Shown piece after piece: positions 5,790 through 7,276 of a stretch of 7,276 nucleotides of DNA. This DNA comes from Pseudomonadota bacterium (GTDB taxonomy: Bacteria; Pseudomonadota; Alphaproteobacteria; SMXQ01). The position numbers were made by a program, and so were the translations under genes. The DNA is taken from positions 1 through 7,276 of the forward strand of contig JADFPK010000087.1 in NCBI GenBank assembly GCA_022562375.1, in the 5' to 3' direction. Positions within the stretch are counted from its first letter, which is position 1. Each line of letters starts with the position of its first letter. The notes beneath the pieces are model-generated. The model was given only the letters and a program-made list of their open reading frames with translations. It was not told the DNA's origin and made no database searches.

Positions 5790-6347
5790 CTAGCCCGGAT
5801 AGACGATACCGCGCCGGGCCGCCATGTTGCGGCCGAGTTCCTTGAGGTCGGCCTCGGTCAGGCGCCGGCGGGCGAGGGGCAGGAGCACGGTGTTCTCCCA
5901 GCCGATGTGACGGCGTTGGGCTTCGGCGAAGGCGCGGGCGTTGAACAGCATGCGCACCGGGTTCGCCAATTTCGCCCCTTTGGCGAACACTTCCAAATCG
6001 GCGACGATGAAGCTTGCCAGGTCCTCGTCGAGCTCGTGTTCGGACCGAAGCTGGGCGAGGATGTCGGCGATATTGTCGTCGGGTAGGCATCGGCGCTCGA
6101 GCAGCGGAAACAGATCCGCTTCCTCGTCCTCGGCGTGGCGTGGCAACTCCTCGGTCAGGTTAACGAGAATCGCCGCCGCCTCGTTGAACGCTTGGTCCGT
6201 GCTCAACTCCTCGGCCAGGGCTTCCAACCTGTCCCACACCCGCCGCTGACGCTTATGCTCCAGGCGCATCAACGCCAGCGGCCGGAGGAACTGTTCCGGA
6301 TCGGGCGGCGGCTTGATCAGGGGATCGGGCGCTACTGTTGCGGTCAT
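5790..6347 (-). CDS. Hemerythrin HHE-domain protein
   Basis: A cytosolic non-haem di-iron protein of 185 residues, likely to sense or bind O2, NO or iron, or to protect Fe-S clusters. It is a four-helix bundle with the expected ligand spacing: His31 (LEHKRQ), His71 and Glu75 (RHAEDEEADLFP), His104 and Glu108 (SEHELDED), and His147 and Glu151 (RHIGWENTVLLP). The fourth-helix pair is often H-x-x-x-E in this subgroup. No signal peptide or attached signalling domain is seen. The start at 6347 (MTATVAPDP) follows TGGAGGA with a 7-nt spacer; an upstream in-frame ATG at 6398 would add 17 residues with no comparable site. It is convergent with the cytochrome gene, and 201 nt separate it from the ChaN-like gene upstream on the same strand. 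Its exact ligand and role cannot be decided from sequence. Confidence 0.87.
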   Translation of the reverse strand: MTATVAPDPLIKPPPDPEQFLRPLALMRLEHKRQRRVWDRLEALAEELSTDQAFNEAAAILVNLTEELPRHAEDEEADLFPLLERRCLPDDNIADILAQLRSEHELDEDLASFIVADLEVFAKGAKLANPVRMLFNARAFAEAQRRHIGWENTVLLPLARRRLTEADLKELGRNMAARRGIVYPG

Positions 6348-6353
6348 GGATCG

Positions 6354-6360
6354 TCCTCCA
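6354..6360 (-). promoter_or_regulatory. Strong ribosome binding site deciding the hemerythrin start
   Basis: On the minus strand TGGAGGA lies 7 nt before the ATG at 6347, which fixes the 185-residue form. Confidence 0.65.
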
Positions 6361-6485
6361 GGAAGCGCCCAACTTAGAGTCACGGGCAAAGAGTACATCC
6401 GATCTGGGCAAATGCACAGCGGCTATTGCGCCCCCGGACCGGCGGCCTCAATCAAATCACCGTGGCCAAGGCGCGAACGCCCGGT

Positions 6486-6499
6486 GATCCGATCGGATC
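6486..6499. promoter_or_regulatory. Perfect 14-bp palindrome in the hemerythrin/ChaN gap
   Basis: GATCCGATCGGATC reads the same on both strands. It lies in the 201-nt gap between the ChaN-like stop and the hemerythrin start, about 140 nt upstream of the latter. It could be an operator for a dimeric regulator or an RNA hairpin, but no known consensus is recognised. The rest of the gap (6361-6548) shows no gene and no clear promoter. Confidence 0.3.
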
Positions 6500-6512
6500 G
6501 AGCCCGGACGCG

Positions 6513-6536
6513 GCCCTGTCTGCCCCATCACAGGAC
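6513..6536 (-). other. Weak stem-loop just after the ChaN-like stop codon
   Basis: In the minus-strand transcript GTCCTGT (6536-6530) can pair with ACAGGGC (6519-6513) with one U-G wobble and a 10-nt loop. It lies 12 nt after the TAA stop. No U-tract follows, so it is not a standard intrinsic terminator; it may protect the 3' end, or be chance. Confidence 0.25.
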
Positions 6537-6548
6537 TAATCTTATTAC

Positions 6549-7276
6549 TTAGCTCTTCTTCTTAAGCTTCTGCATTTGCTTGAGGAATTTTTCGCAAGGG
6601 TCACGGACATCGTGGCGCGCGGTGAACCAGACGAAGTCGAAGGGCAGGCGCTTGGCGCCGTAACGCCGGGCATAAGTCTCGGCCACGTTCTCGCCGCGTG
6701 TCACCTCGACCATGGCGAGGGCGGCGACGGTTCGGCCCGGGGCCATCGTTACCAGATGCATGGGCACGCCCCGGTCGGTGCGCGCGTGGCCGCCGCCGGT
6801 GATCAGCACGGCGCCGTCGGCCCCGCCGGCGGCGGCATCGGCGAGGGACCTGGCCAGGTGGGCATCGCGGGCGCGCTGGATATCGACGAACCGCCCGGCC
6901 CTCTCTGGCGCCAGCATGCCGCAATGGGCGTCGACGATTTCCGTCGCCATGGCGTCGGCGATGCCCTCATCGAAAGGGCGATCGAGCCCAAGGCGCGCCC
7001 TGAGCGCGGGGGTCAGCGACCCCAGGCCTTCCCTGGCGATCTCGCGCACCAAGGGACGCGGCAGGTTGGCGGCGATCAGCGAAAGCCCGGAATCGAGCGC
7101 CGCCTGGGCGATCGGCCGATAGTGGTGCCAATCGGGCCATCCGGTCTTCGACCAGCCGAGCGCCGGGCCGAGGCCGGCGGCGTCCTTGGGGTTCTTGGCG
7201 AGATGCGCGGCGATGACGGGCGCCTTATCGGCGGTGAACATCTCAAACGCGACCGCCGGGCGGCGTCCCTTGGCGA
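6549..7276 (-). CDS. ChaN-like haem-binding-uptake (Tiki-superfamily) protein, 5' end outside the window
   Basis: The reading frame runs open to the right edge. Upstream of the internal Met at 7241 it continues as GRRPAVAFEMFTADKAP, which fits the ChaN-family motif before the first helix pair, so the true start and any signal peptide or lipobox lie beyond 7276. About 241 residues are visible. Supporting motifs are GWPDWHHYRPIAQAAL, the central ADAMATEIVDAHCGML with QRARDAHLARSLADA, and ITGGGHARTDRGVPMHL near the C-terminus, typical of the family's (G)GHAR..GVP segment. The protein ends in a lysine-rich tail (KLKKKS). Characterised ChaN (Campylobacter) is an iron-regulated haem-binding lipoprotein, and the wider fold includes metalloprotease-like Tiki proteins, so a role in haem or metal handling is inferred by family only. 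It precedes the hemerythrin gene on the same strand by 201 nt. Confidence 0.8.
   Translation of the reverse strand, partial: AKGRRPAVAFEMFTADKAPVIAAHLAKNPKDAAGLGPALGWSKTGWPDWHHYRPIAQAALDSGLSLIAANLPRPLVREIAREGLGSLTPALRARLGLDRPFDEGIADAMATEIVDAHCGMLAPERAGRFVDIQRARDAHLARSLADAAAGGADGAVLITGGGHARTDRGVPMHLVTMAPGRTVAALAMVEVTRGENVAETYARRYGAKRLPFDFVWFTARHDVRDPCEKFLKQMQKLKKKS

Noticed and set aside
5703..6086. Plus-strand open frame crossing the cytochrome end and the hemerythrin gene
   Set aside because: It has no recognisable motifs and overlaps two well-supported genes; the hemerythrin frame on the other strand explains the sequence.

Overview
The window is high-GC DNA with dense, mostly collinear genes and strong AGGAG-type ribosome binding sites. 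The gene content (an Nfu-type NifU protein, a DSD1-family PLP enzyme, a small c-type cytochrome, a hemerythrin and a ChaN-like protein) fits an alphaproteobacterium, probably near Rhodospirillales. That placement is an inference, because there is no rRNA, tRNA or other firm taxonomic marker. I see no mobile element, CRISPR array or RNA gene.

Layout. Positions 1-203 are a leader with small inverted repeats and no convincing gene. At 204-1352 (+) lies a D-threonine aldolase/D-serine dehydratase-like PLP enzyme carrying an in-frame 15-nt triplicate repeat. A sigma70-like promoter candidate at 1379-1408 precedes a probable three-gene unit. Its members are a NifU-like protein with one degenerate and one intact Fe-S scaffold domain (1446-2297), a radical SAM protein ending in the tail motif Cys-Cys-Ala-Glu-Pro (2361-3776), and an ATP-grasp ligase-like protein (3815-5068). 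A secreted c-type cytochrome follows on the same strand (5171-5773). Converging on it from the minus strand are a hemerythrin-domain protein (5790-6347) and, upstream of that, a ChaN-like protein cut by the right window edge (6549-7276).

The most interesting part is the radical SAM/ATP-grasp pair with its dedicated-looking Nfu protein. The radical SAM protein has a B12-binding-like N-terminal region, a CxxxCxxC cluster motif and a CCAEP tail. I recognise this as the CUAEP/CCAEP-tail radical SAM family, in which many members carry selenocysteine where this one has a TGT cysteine codon. I know of no established function for the family. An attractive but unproven reading is a biosynthetic or modification module. 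In it the Nfu protein would deliver Fe-S clusters to the radical SAM enzyme, the tail dithiol (selenosulfide in relatives) would do redox or covalent chemistry, and the ATP-grasp enzyme would ligate the product. The PLP enzyme and the cytochrome may supply or consume an amino acid and electrons, but only their adjacency supports that.
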